A stretch of 64,000 nucleotides of DNA, taken from NCBI RefSeq assembly GCF_019925205.1, contig NC_083560.1, positions 124,469,062 to 124,533,061 on the forward strand. Direction: 5' to 3'. The translations under genes were made by a program, and so were the position numbers. The stretch comes from Metopolophium dirhodum (Eukaryota; Arthropoda; Insecta; Hemiptera; Aphididae). Positions 20,270 through 30,430 of the stretch are shown here, one piece after another (positions within the stretch are counted from its first letter, which is position 1; each line of letters starts with the position of its first letter). The notes beneath the pieces are model-generated. The model did no database searches and was not told the DNA's origin. It worked only from the letters and a program-made list of their open reading frames with translations.

Positions 20270-23200
20270 TTATTGCATTATAGGAGTTGTGAACGTTTTG
20301 CATTTTAATTTATGCATATCTAATTGTTCACAAAGGGATTGTTTCATCTTTAATAATCCATCATATATGCAGTTCATAGTAGCTATTTCAGAAGTAATTG
20401 TTGATTCCATTGATAAATTTTGAAAATTTTTCTATAGATTAGAAATTAAATATTTTCTATGAAATTATTATTATTATTATTTATTATTGTTGGTTCTTAA
20501 ATTATGTTTTGTATATTGGTACATAATGGGATAACATTTTAGTTAATTAAAAATCTGGATACTAAATATGTGAGCTACATCGGGGTATACCTAATGTGGA
20601 GGGGGGGGGGGCTATGGAGAATTTCGTTTACCCCACCAACAGTAAATTATTTTTTAGTTACATTTTTAGAAAATATTTTGTGTACACGAAACATTATAGG
20701 CTATAGCCCGGAGTCTCCCCCCCACCCACTTAAAAATTTATCACGTTACGAGTATAGTGAGCTAAATTGATGAAGGTATTTATTAGAAACAATATTATAA
20801 ATACCGTAATTCTTTCTTGGTCCATATCCAAATACCGTCGTATTTTATTAATGTTTTCAAGAACATTTGTTAATAATTTATTTCGACGAGTATTTGATTT
20901 TAATAAGTCAGTTACTGACTTTCGTTGTGAACTAATTTTGTTCTGAAACAAAACAATTTCTAAAATAGTACCTACTTAAAATGTATCTTAAACGGCTATT
21001 CCTTAATATTATATAATACTTCTAATATTTTTAACTCTCGAATAAAACGTTCCTTTGAATCTTTTGCTTCAGACTTCGATTTAATAATCATGTAATCGAT
21101 GATGGTCATTTCCATTTGGTCTAAAAAACTCCAATTTATTACAGTTTTAAATTTCTTTATCATTTCATCTTTAATGGCTATTTTAATATTTCTCAAATCA
21201 TTCTCCATTTTGGCTATTTCAATGCGATCCTTTTTTGCACATAACTTTTCTTTTTTTAAAATGTTTATTATCTCTTTTTCCTCTTTTTTTAATTCCGCTG
21301 CTCTATTTGATAGATCTTGTATAACATTTCCATATAATAAGATACTATTTTTCAATGATTTAGCTTTAGTAATTTGAGATTTATATAGTACAATTGTGGT
21401 ATGAACATCATTTAGTTTCATTTGTTTTTTTATCTATAATTTAAATAATCATGAAAATCTATAAGTCCACCATTATAAGTAGTTAAATAAAATTATATTT
21501 TTAATAATCATCAAAAATATAATATGTATACTAACATAGGTACATAGGTACTTGAGTATACTACAAGTATACTCATGTACCTACTTACCTACAGTGTACA
21601 CATCAAAGACCTGAATGCTGAAGATTTGGGAACATTGACACAACTTAACAAATAGGTACATTTTTTTAGTTATTAGTTTATTACTAGTTTAAACTGATGG
21701 GATTACTTTCTGTATATGAAAATTATTGTATAGGTATTTTTATATATTTTTTATTGAAAGTTGTATACCTAATATAATCCCAAATTGTTCTGCATAAATA
21801 AAAATAAAACCATTTTCTACGCGAGAATCAGAGTAGGTAACACTTCTCATTTCTAAGATGATTCTTGTCGGAATCTTATGTTGGACCATTAATAATATTG
21901 GAATGTACTAAAAAAAAAAATGTGTATTTATATAATTTATAATATTATATCTGATACAATAATTAATGTCAAATAGATAATGATTTGATAATTATCACAA
22001 AGAGACTCGTACAATCTTACATACCAAATGCGCAAACAGGGAGGATTTAGCCTACAACTTAACAGCCCTCCAAACCTTTTTCTTTTTTTAAGCTTATTCA
22101 AATAATAGTAGGGTTTCAGGCTTCAGCCTCCCCAAATCTCAAATAATATTTAACCTATGGTACCCAAACATAATATTTCTTAAGATTTTAAGATATATTT
22201 TTTATGTTATCCAAATATTATTTTTTCCGACAATTGTACATACATATAGTAATACAAATGCGAAATGTGCTCAAATATGCTAAAAATCACTTGAATATGC
22301 ACTTTTCCTAAAATATGACGAAATTATGTAAAAATATGCAAATTATTCAAACTTTGTATTTAATTTCACCATTTTATAAAACCAATTTAGAACTTACCTA
22401 AAATAATCTACGACCACTACAAAAAAACATGCATATGCAGGAAGTCCCGAACCCTAGTGATGACCCTGAGTATGACGTATCATGTCGTGTAGTTTTTACT
22501 ATAATATATAGTACATAGAAGTTGTCAAAAAACTAAACACAAAAATAGTCTCCACCTAGAAGAATAGACTCATGATTTTATTTTTGTAACATTAATGTAT
22601 AAATGGCGATAGCGGCTAAAGAATAACGATGAACGGACGACGATAATGTGACAATTCTCAAATAATGTGATCTTAGAAAATTTTAATGTGCCCAATCATA
22701 AAGTGTGTGACAAAAAATTGCTTACTATTCATTATATTAGTAGCTGTATTAAAAGGAAAGCTGTTGTTCTTTTATCGTTCATAAACAGTGTATCGGTAGT
22801 GTGATGAACCTATCCTAAAAAGTATAGTTACACATTTAGGCGTCTACTCGGCCAACCTCCAAATGGTGTCTCCTGGATCAGGGCGAAAGCACTCAACTCA
22901 AAGAATTAAAGAATACTTGTTTGATTCAATTCCGACGGTCAAAAAGTTTTCATAGGACTCCATTCAGTATTAGGGACTCAATTCAATATTATCGAGTAGT
23001 TGTCACATTTACTAGGTAGGTATAGGTACCTATTCTTTCAGGTGTGAATATACAGATAATGCGTGGACTTAAAATAGCTTATATATGTGGTAATTATAAT
23101 TATTAAAGTATAATTCTAACCTGACATGCTTCTAGTTCATTTTGAATTTGTTTTAATTCATCTTCAATAAAATCAAGTTCTACGTAAATTGAAGTCAGAT

Positions 23201-26200
23201 GTGTACTACTCGCGTCCAATTTTCTTTTATTATCCTCTATGGTTTGTTCAATTTCATATTTTTTAGATCTCAACTCTAATGTTGTATTAAATAATTTTGG
23301 ATCACAGCCTATCGGTAATACTTTCTCATCAAACACTGGTACTCGACTCATTGCCGTTATGGATTCTCCACTTTCGTTATTAAATTCTGGTTCAGATTCT
23401 TCACTTTCGCTAGATGAAGACGATGAAATATCTATAACAAAAGTGTATGCGCATGAAAAATCGATAACAATGGGCTAGGTATTAAAAATATAAAAATAAA
23501 TAATGAATTAATGTATTATGTTACCATCATCATCATATGATTTAATTTTGGGTATTTTCAATTTCTTATTGAATATTTTTTTAAGATGTTTAGCAAAACC
23601 GCTATTCTCCAATTTTAGACACATATCAAAAGTATGTTGATTGTCTATTAGCATATTTGTTTGTTTTATGTTAATATCATTAAAATATTTGATATCTTCT
23701 TGAATTCTTTGTATCTATAAGTAGGTATTACCTTTTATATTTAATCAATACTTAATTAATAGGTAGGTAGCCATTTATTACAAAATATTACTTGTTGAGC
23801 TTTATCATTTTGTTCTCCTGTTTTAATATGTACATTGTACGAAAGATCATCTTCAAGTAAATCAAAATCGTACAAAACTAGCATTTCTTCTTCTAACGTC
23901 GTAGCCCATAAATCAAGAAATATAATCTCAAGTTTAACGTCTATTCGCATTTTATTCAATTTAAATAGATTGTCATCAAACATTTTGATTTTATTTAACA
24001 TTGTTTCATGCAAATGCATATGTCTGTATTTTAGTTTATCAATTCTCATTTGTTGCATAATGATTTCTTCACGAGTAGGCTCTTCATAAAAATATGCATT
24101 TTTATACAAAGGGCTTAATTCGGGATTAAAAATCAAATCCATCGGATCACAGTGATAAATCGGTTCAAACGAATCAATTAAGCTAGGCTGAAATAAAATT
24201 ATAAAAATTATAAGCAATTATATATAGATATGTACGTATTTACTATTTCCTGTAGGTATCTGAGTACCTACCTACCTATGTATGTGCTACAAATACAATA
24301 TTATATAGTAATAAAGTATAGTATTATATTATTATTATTATTATTATATTGTTGTAACTTATAATTTATAACTATGTTATATTTAAGCTACTCATAGCCA
24401 GAATTTACCTCAACTAAATTAGTATACTAATTAGCTGTAAACGAGTTGTGTCCTAAACACGCCAAATTGTGTCCTTCATCTTTTTCCTAGTTACACGAGT
24501 TATGTCCAGATGAAAAAAGGTACGTTTTTGTAAATTTGTGTAAGTTGTGTATCGATAAATTCAAATTAATACATTTGTCTATAGTAATGGACATATATAT
24601 TTTACTCAAGAATAAACTGACTAGACGTTTGAGAATAAACATAAGTCCGGCGTGAACACTGAACACATAATATAGTAAAACTTCGATTTAAGAACATTTT
24701 ATGTTTAAAAAAATATTTTGAGAAACAAACTAAATTTATTTAATTCTTTTTTTTTGTGTGGTCTATGTCACTTTGTAATATGGAAGTTTCAGCTACGAAT
24801 TTACACCCCGGAAAATCGTGAATTGTAGAACCGACACTCCTTAAAATTTACCATCTCACCGAATATTTTCCGCTGGAACTCCCGGTTTCACCGCTATATA
24901 TCAGTGGTAGCATAAAAACGATTTTTTTTTATAGCTTGTTAATTTATAATTAATATCAATTAAAACTAAAAAAAATAATTTCGTAGGTATTGGCCAAAAA
25001 TGTAAATGAAACTACAGTTGCTTCATCTATATAACGACACTGGTTGTTATGACATATTGGGTAAAACGTCAATAATTTCAAGGTATTAGCGAAATTCCCT
25101 ATATTTTTTACATATTTACGTAACAATAATATCAGCTAATAAGTAATAATATGGCATAAAAATTAGCGCTTATAATATAGCATTTGAACAGTATATAACG
25201 ACCGAATAATAATAAATATTGTTATCACATGTTTTCATCAAATATCTTATCGGTGCAATTTATTACATACAGGACCGGCTCAAGCAAAAACAGTGAACTA
25301 GGCAAAATCAAATTTTGTCGCCCCTAACAATATAATATTATCAATATTTTGAAAATGCCGCCCTCTTACTAAGGTACTGCTTAAGTGCCGCCCTAGGTGT
25401 GGGCCTATGTCACCTACCCCTTGAGCCGGGCCTGATTACATACCTATTTGCACACGTCTTTAAATTAGTATGAATATTTACATCATGGAAATATGTGGGA
25501 ATATCTGTAATAATATTTTAGTATTTTCAGTGAGTATTTTTGGGTAATACTGTATTACAAAGTGACCATAACAGTTTTTACTCAAAGCGGGACACCTATA
25601 CATTTTAATATGAAAACCATAGATTTGTCCGTAAAATGACAACTCTAGAAACATAGTAAATCACAGTGCGTTTTTATAGAAGAAAAAAAACATTAATTTT
25701 TTATTGGTAGAAATCTGTCGATTGACGCGATTTCGGTTGACGCGATAACGACTTTAATCAGGTACTTATTTTTGTATCATTTTTATCTATGAAGTATGGT
25801 AGTATGGCTAATGGGGGTTTACTGTATAAAATGTATATCAGTGTACAGTATCTACCTATAGACGCCTCTTTTATTATAGGACACAACTATTTGACTATGT
25901 ACTGATGATAAACAGTATTAAAAACATAAATAAATGTTGATACTTAAGATGGATAGTAACTATAGAATTTATACTTTAGAAGTTTATAACCTAACCGTGG
26001 TTATAGCTAAGATGACTTTAAAAATTAAAAATTAATAATGCAAAAATTGTATAATAATAATATTTTACTACAGCTTTATGGAGTATATTTCTTACATCAA
26101 TAGATTCATCCATTAGGACTTCAGGGAAATCTGATGGCGTTATTATTTCTGGATCATTTAACTCCTTTTGTATCATACTAATATCAAACTTGAATTGTTT

Positions 26201-28776
26201 GTATTCCTGTATTAATCTTATTTTTTGTGTTCTGAGATCAAACACTTTTTCATTAAAAGTTTTTTTCATAATGTGTATCTATAATAGAAAATATAAATTA
26301 TCAAAATCTATTTATAAATATTTTAAATAATGAAAAATTAACCTTATCTTTAACTTCCATGTAATTTTCAAACGTATCTTCCATTTTAATTATTGAATTT
26401 TCAGTCACTTTAAAATGTGATCCCGATTTCAAGTTTAAAAAACCAATAGAATCCAGAGTACTTTCTAGTAATGCCTCTTCTTCGATATTATTATCTTCAC
26501 CTGGCTTATTTTTATACATGTCTTGAATATTAAGAATTTGCCGATTTTCAAAATCTTTTCTTGCAGCAAACTTATCTATGGCAAACTGAATTTTCTTTGG
26601 TAAAGACGAATACTTTTCTCGTACATTTCGAAGAAATATATCTGTTTCAGAAACCCCAAGTATGAGATTGGGAGCAGGTTTGCTTAAAACTGTCATTTCA
26701 CGTCTTCTACATAAACATAATAATAGGTAGTACTAATTAATTTAAATATAATTTAAATTATTTGTTATTTTTACTGACACAGTTAACTAAAAATTGTAAA
26801 CCTTGCAAAGTCTGGGACTATTATTTTCTCTATAGACTTAGCTGCAGCGTATACATTTATTAGTTGGTCAAGCAAATACTATTTTGTGTTTGATTATTAA
26901 AAAGAAAATGATGATCACATATTTAAGCCAATTAAAAGTTAAATGTGTACTACGGATAAAAATATATTACAACTTCTAAATTCTTTGGAGGTCATAAAAA
27001 AAAAAATTTAAAAAAATGGCTGCATCCGAATTGCATGCCAAAAAAAATTTCCGAATTGCATGCCATTTCTTAGAGGGGTCTGTCCAAATTGCATGCCATC
27101 TCTTAGGACTTAGAGGGTCTGTCCGAATTGCCCACCGTAAACCACTTATGTTTACAACTTAAACTTTTTTTGCACTTTCCTAATTTTTTTTTAAAGATGC
27201 ATGTATGAAAATTTAATGCTCTTATATGCATGGTTGTTACAAAGGATATTATTATTGTTTTTAAATTTATTATTATTATTATTATATTGTAACGTAATTT
27301 TTCATTGTAATTTAGGCCCCTGAATAATTTTAAGCTATTCCCACCTTAGTAATAACTGTTTTACAAAATGCTATTACTATTTTAGTATTCCATAAAATAT
27401 GTTTCTGGTATTAGAATTACTATTATACAATATATATTTGCCATATTAACATATTTTATTATTATGAACTATTATTATATTATTATTATTTATTATATAT
27501 AATATATTTTTTAAATTTTTTTTGGGGGGTTTGAGGCTTCTACAACTGAGGTCATTAGCCTGTGGAACTGTGTGGGAGAGTTACTGTAAGATTTGAACAC
27601 GTGTGTGTTTGTTTTGGCAGAATTTTTAATTGGGCACCAGTAGGTATCTGTCATGCCCGGGTGAGGGATAGCGGCCTCTCTCTCTGGACACCGTGACTGC
27701 CTGCAGAAAAATGCCGACCGTGGCCGAGTTCGAACGGCGATGGTGCGCGTCGCAATCGACGTCTTAGTTCGCTCGGCCACTCCGTCTCCCATATAATATA
27801 TTTTTTATTTGAAATACTATGTAAAAATGTAAAATACATTCACTTGATTACCCTAAACTACAATAGTCGTATTTCATATTTATTATTCACATTTCACAGT
27901 GTCACCTTCTACAATATTTATATATTTTATTGTAATGTAACAAAAGCCCGTTCCTTCTGTGGAATTGTATGTTATTTGGTTATTTTATTCGGACATACCC
28001 CTCTAAGATATGGCATGCAATTCGGATAGATCTATCCAAGAGACGGCATGCAATATGGACGTTACAATTTTTATTTATTTTTTTGGCATACAATTTGGAT
28101 GCACCGAAAAAAAAAAATAACAATACAATATTGTTAACTACATACTTACCGTCGTTTCGGGTGTTTCTTAGATATAAACTCATTTATTAAACTAATAAAT
28201 ATATTATTAGGTTGTAATTCATGATATATTGTTTTGACTCCTACATCTGCCCTGTAAATATCAAATTTAAAACATAGGTATAGAAAATAATAAAATATAA
28301 AAAAATCTGTTAGCTGAAATTCCATACAAAATTGCTTTTACTTCAAAGTTATTGGTTAAAATGTTAGCGACGAAATAATTTTTGACTTTTTTAAGACCTA
28401 TTAAGCTCTTTTCATAATCGAATGCTAGTGATAACTGTAATTTATCCATTTTCGATTGCTCTTCTTTAATAATTGAATTATGAATTCGTTCATCTAATTG
28501 AAAATAGTCATCAGAAAATTGCAATGGTTCTGGTAGTAACTTGTTGCTGGCTAAAACTTGTTCCAACTCTTCTCTTAACCCTCTTAATAAACATCTAGTT
28601 TTTTCTTTTTCGATATTAGCTAAGGTTAATGTTTTTCGGTTTTTCTCCCGTATCATTTTGTCTTCCAAACATGTTTTTGGGTCTTCCATTTTATCTGATG
28701 AAATACTTTGAAGTTGTAATTCATTTTCATCCATCAACCTTTCACTTTTAATTAGTTCAGGAAGGTGGTCATTCAT
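20270..28776 (-). CDS. CFAP44: CFAP44-like (WDR52) axonemal coiled-coil protein, C-terminal half
   Basis: Ten minus-strand exons join in phase into 911 residues: 28776-28328, 28251-28150, 26706-26343, 26278-26069, 24187-23792, 23714-23525, 23431-23121, 21433-21020, 20942-20805, 20431-20270. Nearly the whole product is charged coiled coil. Family landmarks in order: LREELEQVLASNKLLPEPL with LKKVKNYFVANI (about residues 60-145), FNEKVFDLRTQKIRLIQEYK (about 310), a DDD-SSSSSSESEESE acidic linker (about 565-585), IGCDPKLFNTTLELRSKKY (about 605-625) and QMKLNDVHTTIVLYKSQI (about 680). CFAP44 works with CFAP43 in the tether that links the inner-arm dynein f/I1 motor head to axonemal microtubules. 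In aphids the expected site is the sperm flagellum. The usual N-terminal WD40 half (roughly 900 residues) is not in the window; the start at 28776 is the first ATG in the exon. CFAP43 is a paralogue and the main alternative. Confidence 0.78.
21434..23120 (-). other. Intron 7 of the CFAP44-like gene
   Basis: A 1687-bp intron. At 22250-22460 it contains a repeat fragment with many atatgc words (see entry). A patch at 22030-22140 (gggaggatttagcc, cttcagcctcccc) also looks like a degraded repeat. Nothing coding was seen. Confidence 0.6.
22250..22460. repeat. Degraded repeat rich in aaatatgc words
   Basis: Words such as caaatatgct, gaatatgcac, aaatatgcaaa and catatgcagg recur within 210 bases, ending near gaagtcccgaaccct. 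This style is seen in remnants of aphid DNA transposons. Limits and family are uncertain. Confidence 0.3.
24444..25888. repeat. 12-bp inverted repeat pair bounding about 1.4 kb
   Basis: AGTTGTGTCCTA (24444-24455) and its exact reverse complement (25877-25888) flank a segment that includes the hAT MITE. Related words (aattgtgtcc, gagttatgtcc) lie just inside the left end. This may be an old foldback-type element into which the MITE inserted. No target duplication is visible. Confidence 0.35.
25270..25434. mobile_element. hAT MITE, 165 bp, perfect 8-bp target duplication
   Basis: It starts CAGGACCGGCTCAAG and ends CTTGAGCCGGGCCTG, giving 15-base inverted ends with about one mismatch. ATTACATA flanks it on both sides (25262-25269 and 25435-25442). 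The CAG-type ends and the 8-bp duplication place it in the hAT superfamily. It lies in intron 4 of the CFAP44-like gene and has no coding capacity, so it needed a transposase from elsewhere. Confidence 0.9.
27022..28103. mobile_element. Foldback-like DNA element with iterated inverted ends
   Basis: The left end starts GCATCCGAATTGCATGCCA. The right end, in reverse complement, starts GCATCCAAATTGTATGCCA. Inside each end the unit CCGAATTGCATGCCA is repeated with spacers such as TCTTAGAGGGGTCTGTCC: four copies at left (27022-27130) and about three at right (27975-28103, inverted). Iterated subterminal repeats with no ORF suggest a foldback or non-autonomous TIR element of about 800 bp, later enlarged by the SINE inside it. 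The superfamily is not clear. Target duplications were not identified. Confidence 0.7.
27514..27790 (-). mobile_element. tRNA-derived SINE with 17-bp target duplication
   Basis: On the minus strand the element begins GGGAGACGGAGTGGCCGAG, a tRNA Ser/Leu-like head. A Pol III A box (TGGCCGAGCGA, 27779-27769) and B box (CGTTCGAACTC, 27736-27726) are 32 bases apart. A tRNA-unrelated body follows, then a C-run and A-rich tail at 27535-27514. ATATAATATATTTTTTA occurs at 27497-27513 and 27791-27807, a perfect 17-bp target-site duplication. All hallmarks of LINE-mobilised SINE insertion are present. It lies inside the TIR element at 27022-28103. Confidence 0.88.
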
Positions 28777-29230
28777 TTTATTACGATAAGAGATTTTGGT
28801 AAATTCAAGATTTACAACTTTTATATTAAATATATCAATACGGTTATACTTAGGCCGAGAAAAGAATAGAATTCTAAATATTAACAATGCTGTTCTGTTG
28901 CTTAGCGAATAGAGTCATAGGCCGTATAAAATACGCCGAATATGTACATCGACTACTTCCGATTATTAGTTTTAATTTATAGCATTTCATACATATTTAA
29001 TAGAAAAACATATGGTTACTCATTGGAACATATTTTAGCACCCATTGAAATATTAATACGTTAAAATATACCATTAATAATAATTAGGTAAAATGATTAA
29101 TATTGATAATAGGTAATACAAATTGTCTTGTATAATATTATGAAATTATGATCACACGGCGTCCTAGATAGGCAATTAAGGCACACCGAAGTCGTAATGG
29201 CTCTATCTATCTGGTACGATCATAATATTA
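28777..29230. other. Upstream of the CFAP44-like first recognised exon
   Basis: An open frame continues 37 codons upstream of the chosen ATG (to 28887) but shows no family features. A weak acceptor (atataaaag) near 28820 could mean that an earlier exon lies upstream. No WD40-like exon was found here or further left on this strand. Confidence 0.4.
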
Positions 29231-30049
29231 TCTATATATATAAAAATAAGTGTACATTTTGAATAAATTTGATAACTCAAGATCCACCAAACCGATTTCG
29301 ATAAAAATTTCAGAACATATAAAAATTGATATGTAGATGGTTTCTGTGAAGTTTGTACGCTGTGGGATAAGTGGTTCCGGAGTTATGGTCTCTTAAGTGC
29401 TCACCTGGCGACATGGCTAAAAACAACAACAACGTCTATACAATTATCTATATATTATATTAAAAAACAAAAATTTTGATTGTAACCACTTCCCTTTTTA
29501 AATTAGCCTATGACACTCACAAAGAATGTGGCTTTGTATTGGTGAAAGAATTTTCGAAATCGGTTCAGTAGTTTCAGAGTTTATCCCGAACATACAAACA
29601 AACGCTATCATTTTATATATTAGTATAGATAAAAATGAATGTTTGTGTGTAGATTAGGCTTCTGCGAAGAAGATAGGCTAATTTAAAAAGTTTTTTATTC
29701 ATCGGATTTTAGTACGGTTGCGTTAGGCTTTTGTATTAATTGATTATATTAATCCTCCGTAGGGGGAATTAAGTAAAAATGACAAATTTGGTACAATTTT
29801 GATACTTTAGAGTTAAATCATACACTTACGTACAAACAGCACGGGGTCCGCGATCTACCGCAGGTAGATTGCCTACCTGATAATATACTGCTGTGAATCA
29901 GAATTTTTATTCCGGACAACAGGAAAGGTAAGATACATTTTGAACACCATACACCATACACCAAATATTAAATAACGAATTGAACAAAGTTTGAGTCATA
30001 TAGAATTGGTACATTTAACGGGCAACGAAGTGCCAGCGGGATCAGCTAG
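29231..30049 (+). mobile_element. Helitron-type element, TC...CTAG between A and T
   Basis: The segment starts TCTATATATATAAAAATAAG after an A (29230). It ends GGGCAACGAAGTGCCAGCGGG followed by ATCAGCTAG and then a T (30050). TC/CTRR ends, insertion between A and T, a small GGCA...TGCC hairpin just before the end and no target duplication are Helitron features. An internal atattagtatagat at about 29617-29630 followed by aaaaatgaatgtttgtgtg looks like a second 5' end, so this may be two joined copies. No Rep/helicase ORF is present, so it is non-autonomous. Confidence 0.7.
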
Positions 30050-30110
30050 TTATTAATATAATGAAATTGTGTGTATGATATAAACCGATATTTCTATTAC
30101 GTTTTTATTA

Positions 30111-30430
30111 CTAGCTGGTCCTACACGGCGTTTCTCGTGACAAATGAAATAATGCTAGTGGATTTAGTATTTACTCCGTTAAATGTAAACTACACGTCAT
30201 AATATATTTAACACAGTCATTTGGGTGATATCGACTAAATATAAAATATACAGGTCAACAATTATATCCAATTATAATAAATATTTCATTTTCTGTGACC
30301 ATTGACAAACTATACAGAAAATAAAATATTCAAGTTTCATGAGTTTACAAATCCATTAGAATTAAAAATTAAAAAAATTGGTTTTGAGATTCACACCCTC
30401 GGGTATTGGATAACCTAGGTATCAAATTTC
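30111..30430 (-). mobile_element. Second Helitron-type 3' end, opposite orientation
   Basis: Read on the minus strand, the sequence ends ACGAGAAACGCCGTGTAGG then ACCAGCTAG followed by T, a Helitron-style terminus at plus 30111. It faces the end at 30049 with about 60 bases between. The other end is not defined; degraded repeat-like sequence (caccctcgggtattgg) runs to about 30430. Confidence 0.5.

Larger units (their letters stand above)
24188..26068 (-). other. Intron 4 of the CFAP44-like gene
   Basis: A 1881-bp intron containing a TTA microsatellite (about 24328-24350), a hAT MITE at 25270-25434 and a 12-bp inverted pair AGTTGTGTCCTA/TAGGACACAACT at 24444-24455 and 25877-25888. No coding sequence was seen. 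A missing small phase-0 exon cannot be excluded. Confidence 0.6.
26707..28149 (-). other. Intron 2 of the CFAP44-like gene
   Basis: This 1443-bp intron is mostly mobile DNA: a terminal-inverted-repeat element at 27022-28103 with a tRNA-derived SINE nested inside at 27514-27790. The element's right end lies only about 46 bp from the donor site of exon 2. Confidence 0.75.

Noticed and set aside
27511..27839. Overlapping minus frames of 93 and 62 codons
   Set aside because: They lie in the tRNA-derived SINE; being open is a consequence of its higher G+C content.
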